Assembly: GCA_965222705.1 (NCBI GenBank)
Contig: CBDCUO010000016.1
Location: 310,001 to 374,000, forward strand
DNA length: 64,000 bases
Source of the DNA: JAFMDF01 sp965222705
GTDB taxonomy: Bacteria > Bacteroidota > Bacteroidia > Chitinophagales > Saprospiraceae
Direction: 5' to 3'
Positions 1 through 9,796 of the stretch are shown here, piece after piece (within the stretch, counting starts at the first letter, position 1; each line of letters opens with the position of its first letter). The notes below the pieces were generated by a model. That model was not told the DNA's origin. It searched no databases and saw nothing but the letters and a program-made list of their open reading frames with translations. Both the position numbers and the translations under genes were made by a program.

Positions 1-636
1 TTGACCGGTTTGTTCTTAATTATTTTTTTAGTTGTACATCTAGTAGGCAATTTACAACTACTAAGTAGTGACGGTGGCAAACAATTTAATCTCTACGCTA
101 AATTTATGACCACGAACCCCTTAATCAAGTTTATTTCTTACGGGTTATATGCATTTATATTGCTACATTCTATACAAGGCATTCTATTATGGTTAAAAAA
201 TCGTCGCGCAAGAGGTAGTGAACGATACGCTGTGCAAAAAACACGAGCCACAGGTACAGTGACGGGACTAGCTAAAAATATGGGCTGGTTAGGGATCATC
301 ATTTTCGTTTTTCTGATTATCCACATGTACCAATTTTGGTTTCAAATGAAGATAGATGCGCTACCTTATGCGACTTATGATGGCGTAAGCGTAAAAAATC
401 TTTATGCACCAGTAAAAGCAGCATTTACCAATATGGGGTTTGTAGTTTTCTATATTATTTCTATGATCATTATTGGGCTTCACTTGAAGCACGGATTTCA
501 ATCTTCTTTTCAAACCTTGGGTTTAAATCATCAAAAATATACCCCTTTTATTAAAGGCTTGGGTACGGCTTATGCAATATTAATTCCTTTAGGTTTCGCA
601 CTTATTCCTTTAATTTTCTTTTTTAGAAATCTTTAG
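1..636 (+). CDS. sdhC: Succinate dehydrogenase cytochrome b subunit (b558 family), 5'-truncated
   Basis: Membrane anchor of succinate:menaquinone oxidoreductase (complex II), which binds heme b and passes electrons from SdhB to quinone. The gene enters from outside the window. The first codon (TTG) reads into a transmembrane segment with TGLFLIIFLVVHLVGNLQLL, which in the b558 family lies after a short N-terminal region, so the true start is upstream. The 211 residues seen contain about five hydrophobic segments, with likely heme-ligand histidines in VVHLVGN, LLHSIQG, IIHMYQF and LHLKHGF. It is followed after 73 bases by sdhA and then sdhB, the usual Bacteroidota order sdhCAB. The fused five-helix anchor without a separate SdhD is typical of menaquinone-linked enzymes and fits with menA at 38.4-39.3 kb. 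Confidence 0.93.
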   Translation: MTGLFLIIFLVVHLVGNLQLLSSDGGKQFNLYAKFMTTNPLIKFISYGLYAFILLHSIQGILLWLKNRRARGSERYAVQKTRATGTVTGLAKNMGWLGIIIFVFLIIHMYQFWFQMKIDALPYATYDGVSVKNLYAPVKAAFTNMGFVVFYIISMIIIGLHLKHGFQSSFQTLGLNHQKYTPFIKGLGTAYAILIPLGFALIPLIFFFRNL

Positions 637-709
637 AACAAAATATGCTTATGGCTCGAGGTCAAATCGCTTTTTCATTCCTCAGCCTCTAACTGCAAAA
701 ACAAGATAT

Positions 710-2710
710 ATGGCACTTAAAAATAATGTTCCTGAAGGACCTTTGGCTGAAAAATGGACCAAGTATCGCGGCGCAATGCCCTTAGTCGCTCCCAATAATA
801 AAAGGCGATTGGAAGTAATCGTAGTAGGGACGGGTTTGGCCGGGGCTTCCGCAGCAGCTGCAATGGGAGAACTGGGATACAACGTAAAATGTTTTACCTT
901 TCACGACAGTCCCCGAAGAGCCCATTCTATTGCTGCCCAAGGGGGCATCAATGCTGCCAAAAATTACCAAAATGACGGAGATAGCATCTGGCGTTTATTC
1001 TATGATACAATCAAGGGTGGAGATTATAGAAGCAGAGAGGCCAATGTCCATCGGCTCGCTGAAGTAAGCGTAGAAATTATTGACCAGGCCGTTGCCCAAG
1101 GTGTACCTTTTGCTCGAGAATATGGTGGCTTGCTTGCCAATCGCTCCTTTGGCGGCGTACAGGTAAGCCGTACTTTTTATGCTAGAGGGCAAACTGGACA
1201 GCAACTATTGATCGGTGCTTATCAGGCACTATCTCGCCAAATTTCGCTTGGCAATGTGGCAATGTATAATCGCCATGAAATGCTCGATTTAGTAAAAATA
1301 GGCGGTAAAGCAAGGGGAATAATTGCCCGAAATTTACTGACAGGCAAACTCGAAAGGCATGCCGCCCATTGTGTAGTGTTAGCTACCGGAGGCTACGGAA
1401 ATGTTTTTTACCTTTCTACCAATGCGATGGGCAGTAATGTAAGTGCCGCTTGGAGAACAGTGAAAAGAGGTGCTTATTTTGCTAATCCTTGTTATACTCA
1501 AATTCACCCAACTTGCATCCCCGAATCCGGTGATTATCAGTCCAAATTGACCTTGATGTCCGAAAGTTTAAGAAATGACGGACGGGTATGGGTCCCTAAA
1601 AAAATTGAAGACGCCAAAGCCATTCAAGAGGGCAGAAAAACGGGCTTAGACATCCCCGAAGAAGATAGGGACTATTATTTGGAACGGCGTTATCCGGCAT
1701 TCGGAAATCTGGTGCCACGAGACGTTGCATCGCGGGCAGCAAAAATGGAGTGCGATAAAGGGCATGGCGTAGTGCCTACTGGAAGGGGGGTATTCCTTGA
1801 CTTTGCTTCTGCCATTGAGCGATATGGAAAGTCGGCTGCTCACTCTCAGGGCATACACAATCCCACCCAAGAGATAATCAACAAATTAGGAGTCAAGGTA
1901 GTAGAAGAAAAGTATGGGAATCTTTTTGAAATGTATGAAAAAATTACCGGCGAAAACCCATACGTCTATCCAATGAAGATTTATCCAGCGGTTCATTATA
2001 CGATGGGCGGTATGTGGGTGGATTATCATTTAGAAACCAATATACCAGGCTTGTTTTCTTTAGGAGAGGCCAATTTTAGCGACCACGGGGCTAACCGCTT
2101 GGGCGCATCCGCCCTGATGCAGGGATTAGCAGACGGCTATTTTGTGATTCCTTACACTATTGGTACTTTTTTGTCAAAAGAAATCAGAACGCCCAAAATT
2201 TCACCAGATGCACCTGAATTTATAACTGTTGAAACAGAAGTTCGCGATCGTTTACAGCAATTGTTCGATATTCAGGGCAATCAATCCGTAGAAAGTTTCC
2301 ACAGGAAATTGGGCAGAATTATGTGGGAATACTGTGGCATGGCCAGAAATGCAGAGGGATTGAAAAAAGCTCGCAAAATGATTAAGGAATTAAGAGAAAC
2401 ATTTTATAAAGACGTTTTCGTACCAGGCAAACAAGAGGAGTTCAACCCCGAATTGGAAAAAGCTGCCAGAGTAGCGGACTTTCTAGAGCTAGGAGAACTT
2501 TTTGCTATTGATGCTTTGAACAGAAATGAAAGCTGTGGCGGCCATTTTCGAGAAGAATACCAAACTCCCGAAGGAGAAGCCCTGCGAGTAGATGATAAAT
2601 ATACCTACGTTTCTGCTTGGGAATGGACAGATGTAAATAAAGAGCCAACTATGCACAAGGAGACGCTCTCTTTTAAAAATGTTGAATTGAAAACGAGAAG
2701 TTATAAATAA
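710..2710 (+). CDS. sdhA: Succinate dehydrogenase/fumarate reductase flavoprotein subunit
   Basis: Catalytic flavoprotein of complex II, oxidising succinate to fumarate on the cytoplasmic side of the inner membrane. The 666 residues match the long Bacteroidota/Bacillus-type SdhA. The Rossmann dinucleotide motif GTGLAG is at residues 40-45, the covalent-FAD histidine lies in AHSIAAQGG (about H72), a substrate-site segment IHPTCIPESG is near 265, and HYTMGGMWVD near 428 and GANRLGASAL near 460 are active-site and FAD-contact blocks. The C-terminal segment ESCGGHFREEYQ is conserved in the family. The start ATG at 710 gives the usual N-terminus before the FAD fold. It lies between sdhC (73-base gap) and sdhB (59-base gap) and is certainly cotranscribed with them. 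No anomalies seen. Confidence 0.97.
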   Translation: MALKNNVPEGPLAEKWTKYRGAMPLVAPNNKRRLEVIVVGTGLAGASAAAAMGELGYNVKCFTFHDSPRRAHSIAAQGGINAAKNYQNDGDSIWRLFYDTIKGGDYRSREANVHRLAEVSVEIIDQAVAQGVPFAREYGGLLANRSFGGVQVSRTFYARGQTGQQLLIGAYQALSRQISLGNVAMYNRHEMLDLVKIGGKARGIIARNLLTGKLERHAAHCVVLATGGYGNVFYLSTNAMGSNVSAAWRTVKRGAYFANPCYTQIHPTCIPESGDYQSKLTLMSESLRNDGRVWVPKKIEDAKAIQEGRKTGLDIPEEDRDYYLERRYPAFGNLVPRDVASRAAKMECDKGHGVVPTGRGVFLDFASAIERYGKSAAHSQGIHNPTQEIINKLGVKVVEEKYGNLFEMYEKITGENPYVYPMKIYPAVHYTMGGMWVDYHLETNIPGLFSLGEANFSDHGANRLGASALMQGLADGYFVIPYTIGTFLSKEIRTPKISPDAPEFITVETEVRDRLQQLFDIQGNQSVESFHRKLGRIMWEYCGMARNAEGLKKARKMIKELRETFYKDVFVPGKQEEFNPELEKAARVADFLELGELFAIDALNRNESCGGHFREEYQTPEGEALRVDDKYTYVSAWEWTDVNKEPTMHKETLSFKNVELKTRSYK

Positions 2711-2769
2711 TAATCAGTTTTGAGAAAAAACCATTTCTATTTTAAACTCAAAACTTTAATTCATTTATT

Positions 2770-3525
2770 ATGAAATTAACACTAAAAGTCTGGAGGCAAA
2801 AAAGCGATCAACATAAAGGAAATTTTGAAACTTTTAAAGTTGAGGCCAATGAACACATGAGCTTTCTAGAGATGCTGGATGTCCTTAATGAACAATTGGT
2901 CCAGGAGAGGAAAGAGCCCATTGCTTTTGAACATGATTGCAGGGAAGGAATCTGCGGAGCTTGTAGTATGGTCATTAATGGACAACCGCATGGACCTATG
3001 CGCGGAACGACTACCTGCCAACTGCACATGCGCCATTTTAAAGACGGAGAAGTAATCACCGTTGAGCCTTTTCGGGCAAGAGCGTTTCCTGTCATTAAAG
3101 ATTTGGTGGTAGATCGCTCTGCATTTGACCGAATTATTCAGGCGGGGGGATATATTTCTGTCAATACGGGGCAAGCACCTGATGGCAATGCTATTCCTAT
3201 TGAAAAAGATCAGGCTGCAGAAGCTTTTGATGCAGCCGCCTGTATTGGCTGCGGTGCCTGTGTAGCTGCCTGCCCAAATGCTTCTGCTATGCTATTTACT
3301 TCTGCAAAAGTGTCCCACCTAACTTTATTGCCACAAGGAAAAGTGGAATCCAAACAGCGCGTGCTAAAAATGGTCAACCAGATGGACGAAGAGGGATTTG
3401 GAATGTGTTCTAATATAACCGCTTGTGAGGCAGAATGCCCAAAGGAAATTTCAATAGAAAATATTGCCCGAATGAATCGGGAATACCTCTCAGCAGCTGT
3501 AGGCTCTCAAAAAGCTATTAAGTAA
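2770..3525 (+). CDS. sdhB: Succinate dehydrogenase iron-sulfur subunit
   Basis: Electron-transfer subunit of complex II linking the SdhA flavin to the membrane heme and quinone. The 251 residues carry a plant-ferredoxin-type N-terminal domain with cysteines at about 57, 62, 65 and 83 (CREGICGAC and TTC) for [2Fe-2S]. The C-terminal domain has CIGCGACVAACP (C158, C161, C164, C168) for [4Fe-4S], and C213, C219 and C223 in a CSNITACEAEC block supply the [3Fe-4S] cluster and remaining ligands. All expected cysteines are present. It is the last gene of sdhCAB; hemN begins 53 bases later in the same direction and could be cotranscribed. Confidence 0.97.
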   Translation: MKLTLKVWRQKSDQHKGNFETFKVEANEHMSFLEMLDVLNEQLVQERKEPIAFEHDCREGICGACSMVINGQPHGPMRGTTTCQLHMRHFKDGEVITVEPFRARAFPVIKDLVVDRSAFDRIIQAGGYISVNTGQAPDGNAIPIEKDQAAEAFDAAACIGCGACVAACPNASAMLFTSAKVSHLTLLPQGKVESKQRVLKMVNQMDEEGFGMCSNITACEAECPKEISIENIARMNREYLSAAVGSQKAIK

Positions 3526-3578
3526 TAAGCAAGGAAGCAGTCCAGATAATCGACAGTCAACTCAGAAATTAAGAACCC

Positions 3579-4931
3579 ATGAATTCGGCATTGTTAAAAA
3601 AATATAATATTGCTGCTCCCAGATATACTAGCTATCCAACAGTTCCTTATTGGCAAAAAGAAAAGCCTAGTGAGGGGGCTTGGATAAAAAATGCGCAACA
3701 ATCATTTAAGCAAGACCCAAAAATTAGCTTATATACGCACCTTCCTTATTGTGAAAGTCTTTGTACTTATTGCGGCTGTAATAAACGAATAACGAAAAAT
3801 CACGCCGTAGAACTTCCCTATATTCAAACAGTACTTAAAGAGTGGGGCTTGTACCATAATTTTTTTTCTAAAAAACCAATTGTACGAGAGCTGCATTTAG
3901 GAGGCGGTACGCCTACTTTTTTTAAACCAAAAAATCTAGAAACATTACTAAGAGGTATTTTTAAGAATGCCACTATTGCAGATCAGCACGAATTTAGCCT
4001 CGAAGTACATCCCGCCAGCACTACAATTGAACACTTGACGGTTTTAAAGTCATTTGGCTTTAATAGAATTAGCATTGGCGTGCAGGATTTTGATGAAAAA
4101 ATTCTAAAAGCGATCAATCGAAAACAAACTTATGAACAAGTGGAAAATGCTGTAAGGGGAGCTCGAAAAGTGGGCTACGAATCTATCAATTTTGATCTAA
4201 TTTTTGGCTTACCTTTTCAAACTAATAAGCATATTCTTCGCAATATACAAGCGGTCAAACAACTGCTACCAAACCGCATCGCCTTTTATAGCTACGCCCA
4301 CGTGCCTTGGATATATCCTGGACAACGCGCCTACTCAGAAAAAGACCTTCCAAAAGGGGCAACAAAACGGGCCTTATACGAACTGGGTAAAAAATTGCTA
4401 TTGGAAATAGGGTATAAAGAAATTGGATTTGATCATTTTGCCTTGCCCACAGATCATTTATATATCACTCAAAAAACAAAGACATTACATCGCAATTTTA
4501 TGGGCTATACCCCTTTTAATACTCGCTTGAATATTGCTTTAGGAGTATCTGCTATCAGCGATAGCTGGACTGCCTTTGTTCAGAACGAAAAGAAAATTGA
4601 AGACTATATCAAGCGGGTTGACCAAGGCGAATTGCCTTTTTTCAGGGGGCATTTACTGACCCAAGAAGATCAAATTTTACGACAGCATATCCTAAATTTA
4701 ATCTGCCAATTTGAAACTAGCTGGAAGGAAGAACAATTACGTTGTGAAGGCTTATACCTTGCTTTAGACCGGCTGGAGGAGCTCGAAAAAGATGGGTTGA
4801 TAGAGAAAAGTACTTCACAGCTAAAAGTAACCCCAATGGGCAAACCCTTTATCAGAAATATTTGTCTGGCCTTAGACGCCCACTACTGGAACAAACAGCC
4901 AGAAGGGGCTTTGTTTAGTCAAGTAGTTTGA
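3579..4931 (+). CDS. hemN: Oxygen-independent coproporphyrinogen III oxidase
   Basis: Radical-SAM enzyme that decarboxylates coproporphyrinogen III to protoporphyrinogen IX without oxygen, in cytoplasmic heme synthesis. At 450 residues it has the length of true HemN rather than the shorter HemW. The cluster motif CESLCTYCGC (C58, C62, C65, plus C67) matches HemN's CxxxCxxCxC. GGGTPTF (around residue 107) contributes to SAM binding, and the N-terminus MNSALLKKYNIAAPRYTSYP is the typical HemN opening. The C-terminal winged-helix-like HemN domain is present. It follows sdhCAB in the same direction, which fits the heme demand of the respiratory complex. It converges on the large cyclase gene. Confidence 0.95.
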   Translation: MNSALLKKYNIAAPRYTSYPTVPYWQKEKPSEGAWIKNAQQSFKQDPKISLYTHLPYCESLCTYCGCNKRITKNHAVELPYIQTVLKEWGLYHNFFSKKPIVRELHLGGGTPTFFKPKNLETLLRGIFKNATIADQHEFSLEVHPASTTIEHLTVLKSFGFNRISIGVQDFDEKILKAINRKQTYEQVENAVRGARKVGYESINFDLIFGLPFQTNKHILRNIQAVKQLLPNRIAFYSYAHVPWIYPGQRAYSEKDLPKGATKRALYELGKKLLLEIGYKEIGFDHFALPTDHLYITQKTKTLHRNFMGYTPFNTRLNIALGVSAISDSWTAFVQNEKKIEDYIKRVDQGELPFFRGHLLTQEDQILRQHILNLICQFETSWKEEQLRCEGLYLALDRLEELEKDGLIEKSTSQLKVTPMGKPFIRNICLALDAHYWNKQPEGALFSQVV

Positions 4932-4998
4932 TCCTTCTGTGCTATAAACTTCCTTTGACAGTTACAATGTAAAGAAAAGAATATTTGAACCATTTAAA

Positions 4999-7900
4999 TT
5001 AGTTTTTCCACAAATACACATCCATTTTCCCCTTCCCCTTAATTTCCACATTGGGTATTTTCTCAAACTTATGCCTGTCTTTTAGTATAGCATAAGTCAG
5101 AGGTGCCACTTGAATACAATCAGCTCTACCATAAGCTTCCATTCTAGCAGCGGTATTCACTGTATCGCCCCAAAGGTCATAAGCAAATTTCTTTTTGCCA
5201 ATGACGCCTGCTACCACGGGACCAGAACTAATGCCTATTCTTATTTTTAAATCCGTCCCAATGATTTTATTATACCCTTGCAGGGTCTGCAACATATCTT
5301 TGGCGAAGGCAAACATCAACTGGGCATGATTTTCCTTTTCTTCAGGCACGCCCGATGCAACCATATAGGCATCTCCGATAGTTTTAATTTTTTCCAATTG
5401 GTATTTATCCGTCAAGTCATCAAACTTGGAGAATAAGCCATTGAGGATGTCCACTACTTCTTGTGGGGAAATTCTCTCAGACAAAATGGTAAAACCCACA
5501 ATATCGGCAAAGAGTATGGAGACTTGCTCAAATCTTTTGACAATGGTTTGGGGACTCCTTTTTAATTGTTCGGCAATGGTCTTCGGCAAAATACTGTGGA
5601 GCAAGCGTTCATTTTCTTGAAAAACAATTTCTAATTCACGGGCTTGAGTTTCTGCTTTTTGCAAATCTAACATTCTGGTATAGGTCAAATCGAGGACTTT
5701 GGCTAGGCGGATTAAAATATTTGCTTTTTCATCATCTAAGGGTTTTAGACCATCCACCACTAAAGCACCATATTTGATATACGATATGGAAAAATAGACT
5801 TCCTCCAAAGCCTCCATTTTTTCCTTTAATTCTTGTGGTGCTTCTTTTATTTCGGGTAAATTAAAGAAAAACTTGTGAAAGGTTTTAATATCTTTTCCTG
5901 CGAATTTAATTACGCTGAACTCTAGTCCTTCTTGCCATTCTTTTAAAAAACTGTGGTGAAGTGGATGGTCTATGAGTGGCACTATAAATTCATTTGGAAA
6001 GGCTAATCCTCCAAAGCTCTGACTCCATTGTTTATAATTTTTATCTTCTAAATTAAAAATTAACACAAAAGCATTAAAATTATCAAAACCAAGCGTTTGC
6101 ATTTGTTGGAAAATAACGGCTAATACTTCTGGTAATTCCTCACTATTATGCATCGCCATGGCTCTGGCACGGACTCTTTCCAAAGCTGCCTCTATTTGCG
6201 CCTCTCTAGCTTGCGTTTCTGCTTTTTGTAGGTCCAGAAAACGGGTATAAGTGAATTCAAAAACTTTCGCAAATCGAACTAACATCTCCTGTGCCTCTTG
6301 TGACAAAGGCTCAAAAGTCATGATATTGATACTTCCTTGGAGAAAAAAAGCATCGGTCATTACCACTCGTTCAGGATTTGAGCGAAATAATTGCTGGTAA
6401 TCTTTATCATTTTTGACATGGGGCAAGGCCGCTACAAATTTCAAATAGTTGTTTAATGCTTCGCCTTCATAATTGCGAATTAAAATAGGGGTCTGGTTTT
6501 TCCAGGCATCATAAAAATTCAACATGGACGGGGTATCCAATGGGGTGAAATGACTACCTGACATAACAGTCCCATCCATACGAGTCATCCACGCTTGAAT
6601 GACAGGTTTCTCCTTATTAATATGACCAAAAAAAGCTCTCGCTTCTCCTGGTAATAAACCCAATGATTTAAACTGTTTGAAAAAAATAGCAACAGCTTCA
6701 TTCAATTCACTACTATCTCGCATCAATAAAGTACGGTTTCTGATTTTTTCTAGAGCCGCTTCGATTTGGGCTTCTCTAGCTTGGGCTTCTGCCTTTTGCA
6801 GGTCTAAAAAGCGGGTGTAAGTTTGTTCAAAAATTTTAGCAAATCGAATAAACAAGGCATCTTCTTCAAATGGTTTTTCTGTAATGACCAACAGATAGCC
6901 TTGTTTAAAAATAGCTGCATAATTGGTTTGAGATTGGGGTACATACATATCCTTAGATGCATGCTTGACTATTGCCTTAATTTCAGGAAGTGCCATCAAG
7001 GCATCATTATGTAATTTAAGTTCCTCTCCTTGAATAAATTCGCTGTATAATTCCATTCCCGATTCCCAGGCATGATATAAGTTGTAAATAATTTTATCCA
7101 AATTTTTAGGGATATGGATAGGCGGTAACATATTCAATTCAGGACTACACATCCATTGTTCAGGTGGTTCTCGGTCGCATAATACCACCCCAGAAGCCAA
7201 TATTTCACCACAAAAAGCATTTAACTCTTTGAAAAGCATAGTCGAAACTTCAGACAATTCACTACTCTTATGCATAGCCATGGTTCGAGCTCTCACTCTT
7301 TCCAAAGCGGCCTCTATTTGCGCCTCTCTGGCCTGAGCCTCTGCTTTTTGTAAGTCGAGGAACCGAGTATAAGTTTGTTCAAAGACCTTAGCAAAACGAA
7401 TGAAAATGTCTTTTTCTGGAAATGTTTCGGTAGTAACAATTAATAAATAACCTTTTGAAAAATAAGCAGCATTTAAAATCTGTAAAGGAGGGAAAGGGCT
7501 ATCCGTATCAATAATTTTATCTAAATTCTTTTGAACACTTGGTTGTGCAGTCAGAAAAGCAAATGCTGCTTGCATGGCCTCCCCCTCCATTTTTTGCGTC
7601 AATAAAGCTTCTCCCGCTTGCCAAGCTTTATACATATTGAAATGGTGTGGTTCTTCTTCATGAGGAATATATTGTTGAATGAGTTCTTTACTGCTTCCTA
7701 CAGACATCCATTGTTCGTCTATAGGATTGTTTTCTTCACATAATACAAAACCAGAGGAGAATACCTTTGCTCCTAATAATTGAATCTGCTCGAATAATAC
7801 GGCGGCACTTTTGGTTAAATCGGAAGAGTGATGCATAGCCATGGTGCTGGCTCTTACTCTTTCCAAAGCTGCTTCTATCTGCGCTTCCCTAGCTTGTGTC

Positions 7901-9630
7901 TCCGCCCTTTGCAAGTCAAGAAAACGAGTATAAGACCTACCAAAAGTATCTGCCATTCTTCTTAAAACAAGTCTATCAGCCTCATTAATAGGTTCGGCAG
8001 AACTAATCACTAAAGTAGATAAACCTCGAAATACTGCTCCATTAAAATATATTTTTTTGAAATTAGCTTGCTCTAAGTTTTCTCCTCTTTTTTTATCGAC
8101 ATTCGTTTTAATGTGCTGCATCCATTCTTTTAAGTTTTTTCCTTTGAGTTCGTAGGTGAAATCTTTTTCCCCTTTTTTCAAATGCCGACGCAAATCTCTA
8201 GAAAATCGAGCATCGTCAACCACTAATGGGTCGGTAGTGGTCAGTATTTTTCCTCTCTCATCCAATGCATCATGCGCACTATACATGATAAAAGATTGCC
8301 CCTTTTCATCAACGATGTTGATACTACTACCAAATTGTTGAATGCCAAGTGCATCTAATTGGGAAACCGTAGCCAAGGCTACTTCTGGTAAGTCTTCACT
8401 TTTGTGCATTGCCATGGAAGCGGCACGGACTCTTTCTAAGGAAGCTTCGATTTGCGCTTCTCTAGCTTGTGCTTCTGCTTTTTGTAGGTCGAGAAAACGT
8501 ATGTAGCTCTGCTCAAATACTATAGCCATCCGTTTAAAAAGATTTTCTGCTTCTTTAGATACTTGTAAAGTTTGAAAAAATAAAAATCCACCTTTAAAAT
8601 AAGCAGCGTAGAAAATTAATTTTGGAGGTAATTCCACCAAATCGTCAAGAATCTTTCTTGCAGCTAGCACTTTTCGTATAGCATCAAAATGCTTACTTAA
8701 AGCTTTTCCTTTTAGCGTTTTGATAAATAAGGTTTCCTTGTTTGCTGCTTTTAAAATTTGTCGATGTAGAGGAATCTCTTTATTGGGGAATTCTAGAGGG
8801 GGCATTATATTTCCACTTGGATGCGCCATCCAAGCAGTATGTGTCCGTTCATCTGCACTCCATATATTAAAACCACAAGACCAAGGCTCAATTTCAAAGC
8901 TTTTTATTTGCAGAAATAAAAGGGCTGCAGTTTCTGATAACTCGTCACTTTGGTGCATCGCCATAGTGCGTGCCCGTACTCTTTCTAAAGCCGCTTCTAT
9001 TTGGGCTTCTCTGGCTTGGGCTTCTGCTTTTTGGAGGTCTAGAAAACGAATATAAGACATCCCAAAAACCTTGGTCATTCTTCTCAAGACTTTTAAGATT
9101 GTCTCAGAAAAAGGTGCGATACTGGTAAAGATAGTGTGTGATAAATCATGAAATTGAACCGTATAGATATACCCTTGTTTTAGTTTTGCTTTTTCTAATC
9201 TTAAACCTCTTTCTAAACTAACTTCCTTTTTAACAAAGTCAATCCAGCCTTGTAATTTAGCTCCTTCACAGGTCACGGTAAATTCCTTTACCCCTTTTTT
9301 TAATTGGCGAAAGGATTCTTTAGCGAACCAAAAATCCTTGATGCCCAATTCAGAGGCGATGCCAATATCGTTTTCATTAGCAAAATACAATTGATAACTT
9401 TCTTCTGCTTCATTAACTAGGTTGATAGAGGTTGCATTAATAGGAATGCCCAATTGTTCGATCTGCTTAAAAAAGGTGAGCGCTACCGTTGCCAACTCTT
9501 CACTTTTATGCATTGCCATAGAAGCAGCACGGATTCTTTCCAAAGCGGCTTCAACGGCGAGTGCTCGCTCTAATTGAGCAATTTTAGTATTTTTTTCGTG
9601 TAGTAAGTTGTTGGTCACTTGTTGACTCAT
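4999..9630 (-). CDS. Class III adenylate cyclase with seven tandem sensor-like modules
   Basis: Very large (1543 residues) soluble signalling protein. Seven related modules, at about 24-210, 211-386, 387-581, 582-769, 770-956, 957-1144 and 1145-1330, each open with an amphipathic linker of the type AREAQIEAALERVRAR followed by MAMH-S-EL. Each continues into a roughly 150-residue alpha/beta region ending FxRFAKVFEQTYxRFLDLQKAE. The modules look GAF-like (inference). The C-terminus (about 1370-1543) is a class III cyclase domain: metal aspartates D1376 (FADIVGFT) and D1420 (GDAYM), lysine near 1416 (KIKTIGDAYM) and D1489 (WGDTVNTAAR) predict ATP rather than GTP, and R1496 is the transition-state arginine. 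A coiled linker with SILPKTIAEQL precedes it. No membrane segment is seen. It is transcribed alone, and the ligand is unknown. Confidence 0.93.
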   Translation of the reverse strand: MSQQVTNNLLHEKNTKIAQLERALAVEAALERIRAASMAMHKSEELATVALTFFKQIEQLGIPINATSINLVNEAEESYQLYFANENDIGIASELGIKDFWFAKESFRQLKKGVKEFTVTCEGAKLQGWIDFVKKEVSLERGLRLEKAKLKQGYIYTVQFHDLSHTIFTSIAPFSETILKVLRRMTKVFGMSYIRFLDLQKAEAQAREAQIEAALERVRARTMAMHQSDELSETAALLFLQIKSFEIEPWSCGFNIWSADERTHTAWMAHPSGNIMPPLEFPNKEIPLHRQILKAANKETLFIKTLKGKALSKHFDAIRKVLAARKILDDLVELPPKLIFYAAYFKGGFLFFQTLQVSKEAENLFKRMAIVFEQSYIRFLDLQKAEAQAREAQIEASLERVRAASMAMHKSEDLPEVALATVSQLDALGIQQFGSSINIVDEKGQSFIMYSAHDALDERGKILTTTDPLVVDDARFSRDLRRHLKKGEKDFTYELKGKNLKEWMQHIKTNVDKKRGENLEQANFKKIYFNGAVFRGLSTLVISSAEPINEADRLVLRRMADTFGRSYTRFLDLQRAETQAREAQIEAALERVRASTMAMHHSSDLTKSAAVLFEQIQLLGAKVFSSGFVLCEENNPIDEQWMSVGSSKELIQQYIPHEEEPHHFNMYKAWQAGEALLTQKMEGEAMQAAFAFLTAQPSVQKNLDKIIDTDSPFPPLQILNAAYFSKGYLLIVTTETFPEKDIFIRFAKVFEQTYTRFLDLQKAEAQAREAQIEAALERVRARTMAMHKSSELSEVSTMLFKELNAFCGEILASGVVLCDREPPEQWMCSPELNMLPPIHIPKNLDKIIYNLYHAWESGMELYSEFIQGEELKLHNDALMALPEIKAIVKHASKDMYVPQSQTNYAAIFKQGYLLVITEKPFEEDALFIRFAKIFEQTYTRFLDLQKAEAQAREAQIEAALEKIRNRTLLMRDSSELNEAVAIFFKQFKSLGLLPGEARAFFGHINKEKPVIQAWMTRMDGTVMSGSHFTPLDTPSMLNFYDAWKNQTPILIRNYEGEALNNYLKFVAALPHVKNDKDYQQLFRSNPERVVMTDAFFLQGSINIMTFEPLSQEAQEMLVRFAKVFEFTYTRFLDLQKAETQAREAQIEAALERVRARAMAMHNSEELPEVLAVIFQQMQTLGFDNFNAFVLIFNLEDKNYKQWSQSFGGLAFPNEFIVPLIDHPLHHSFLKEWQEGLEFSVIKFAGKDIKTFHKFFFNLPEIKEAPQELKEKMEALEEVYFSISYIKYGALVVDGLKPLDDEKANILIRLAKVLDLTYTRMLDLQKAETQARELEIVFQENERLLHSILPKTIAEQLKRSPQTIVKRFEQVSILFADIVGFTILSERISPQEVVDILNGLFSKFDDLTDKYQLEKIKTIGDAYMVASGVPEEKENHAQLMFAFAKDMLQTLQGYNKIIGTDLKIRIGISSGPVVAGVIGKKKFAYDLWGDTVNTAARMEAYGRADCIQVAPLTYAILKDRHKFEKIPNVEIKGKGKMDVYLWKN

Positions 9631-9796
9631 AGACTGCGTTTTTTGATGGTTGTAGTAGGTGATGGAGAGGAAAATTCTTTATTTAATTTTATCAATTTAG
9701 GATTGTTCTAAAGTGCTAATGGTCTCATTTAAAGTTGCCAAAGTATTTTCATTAGCCATTCTATCGTGCTGGGGCAACCTCTTTCGCCTAATAGGC

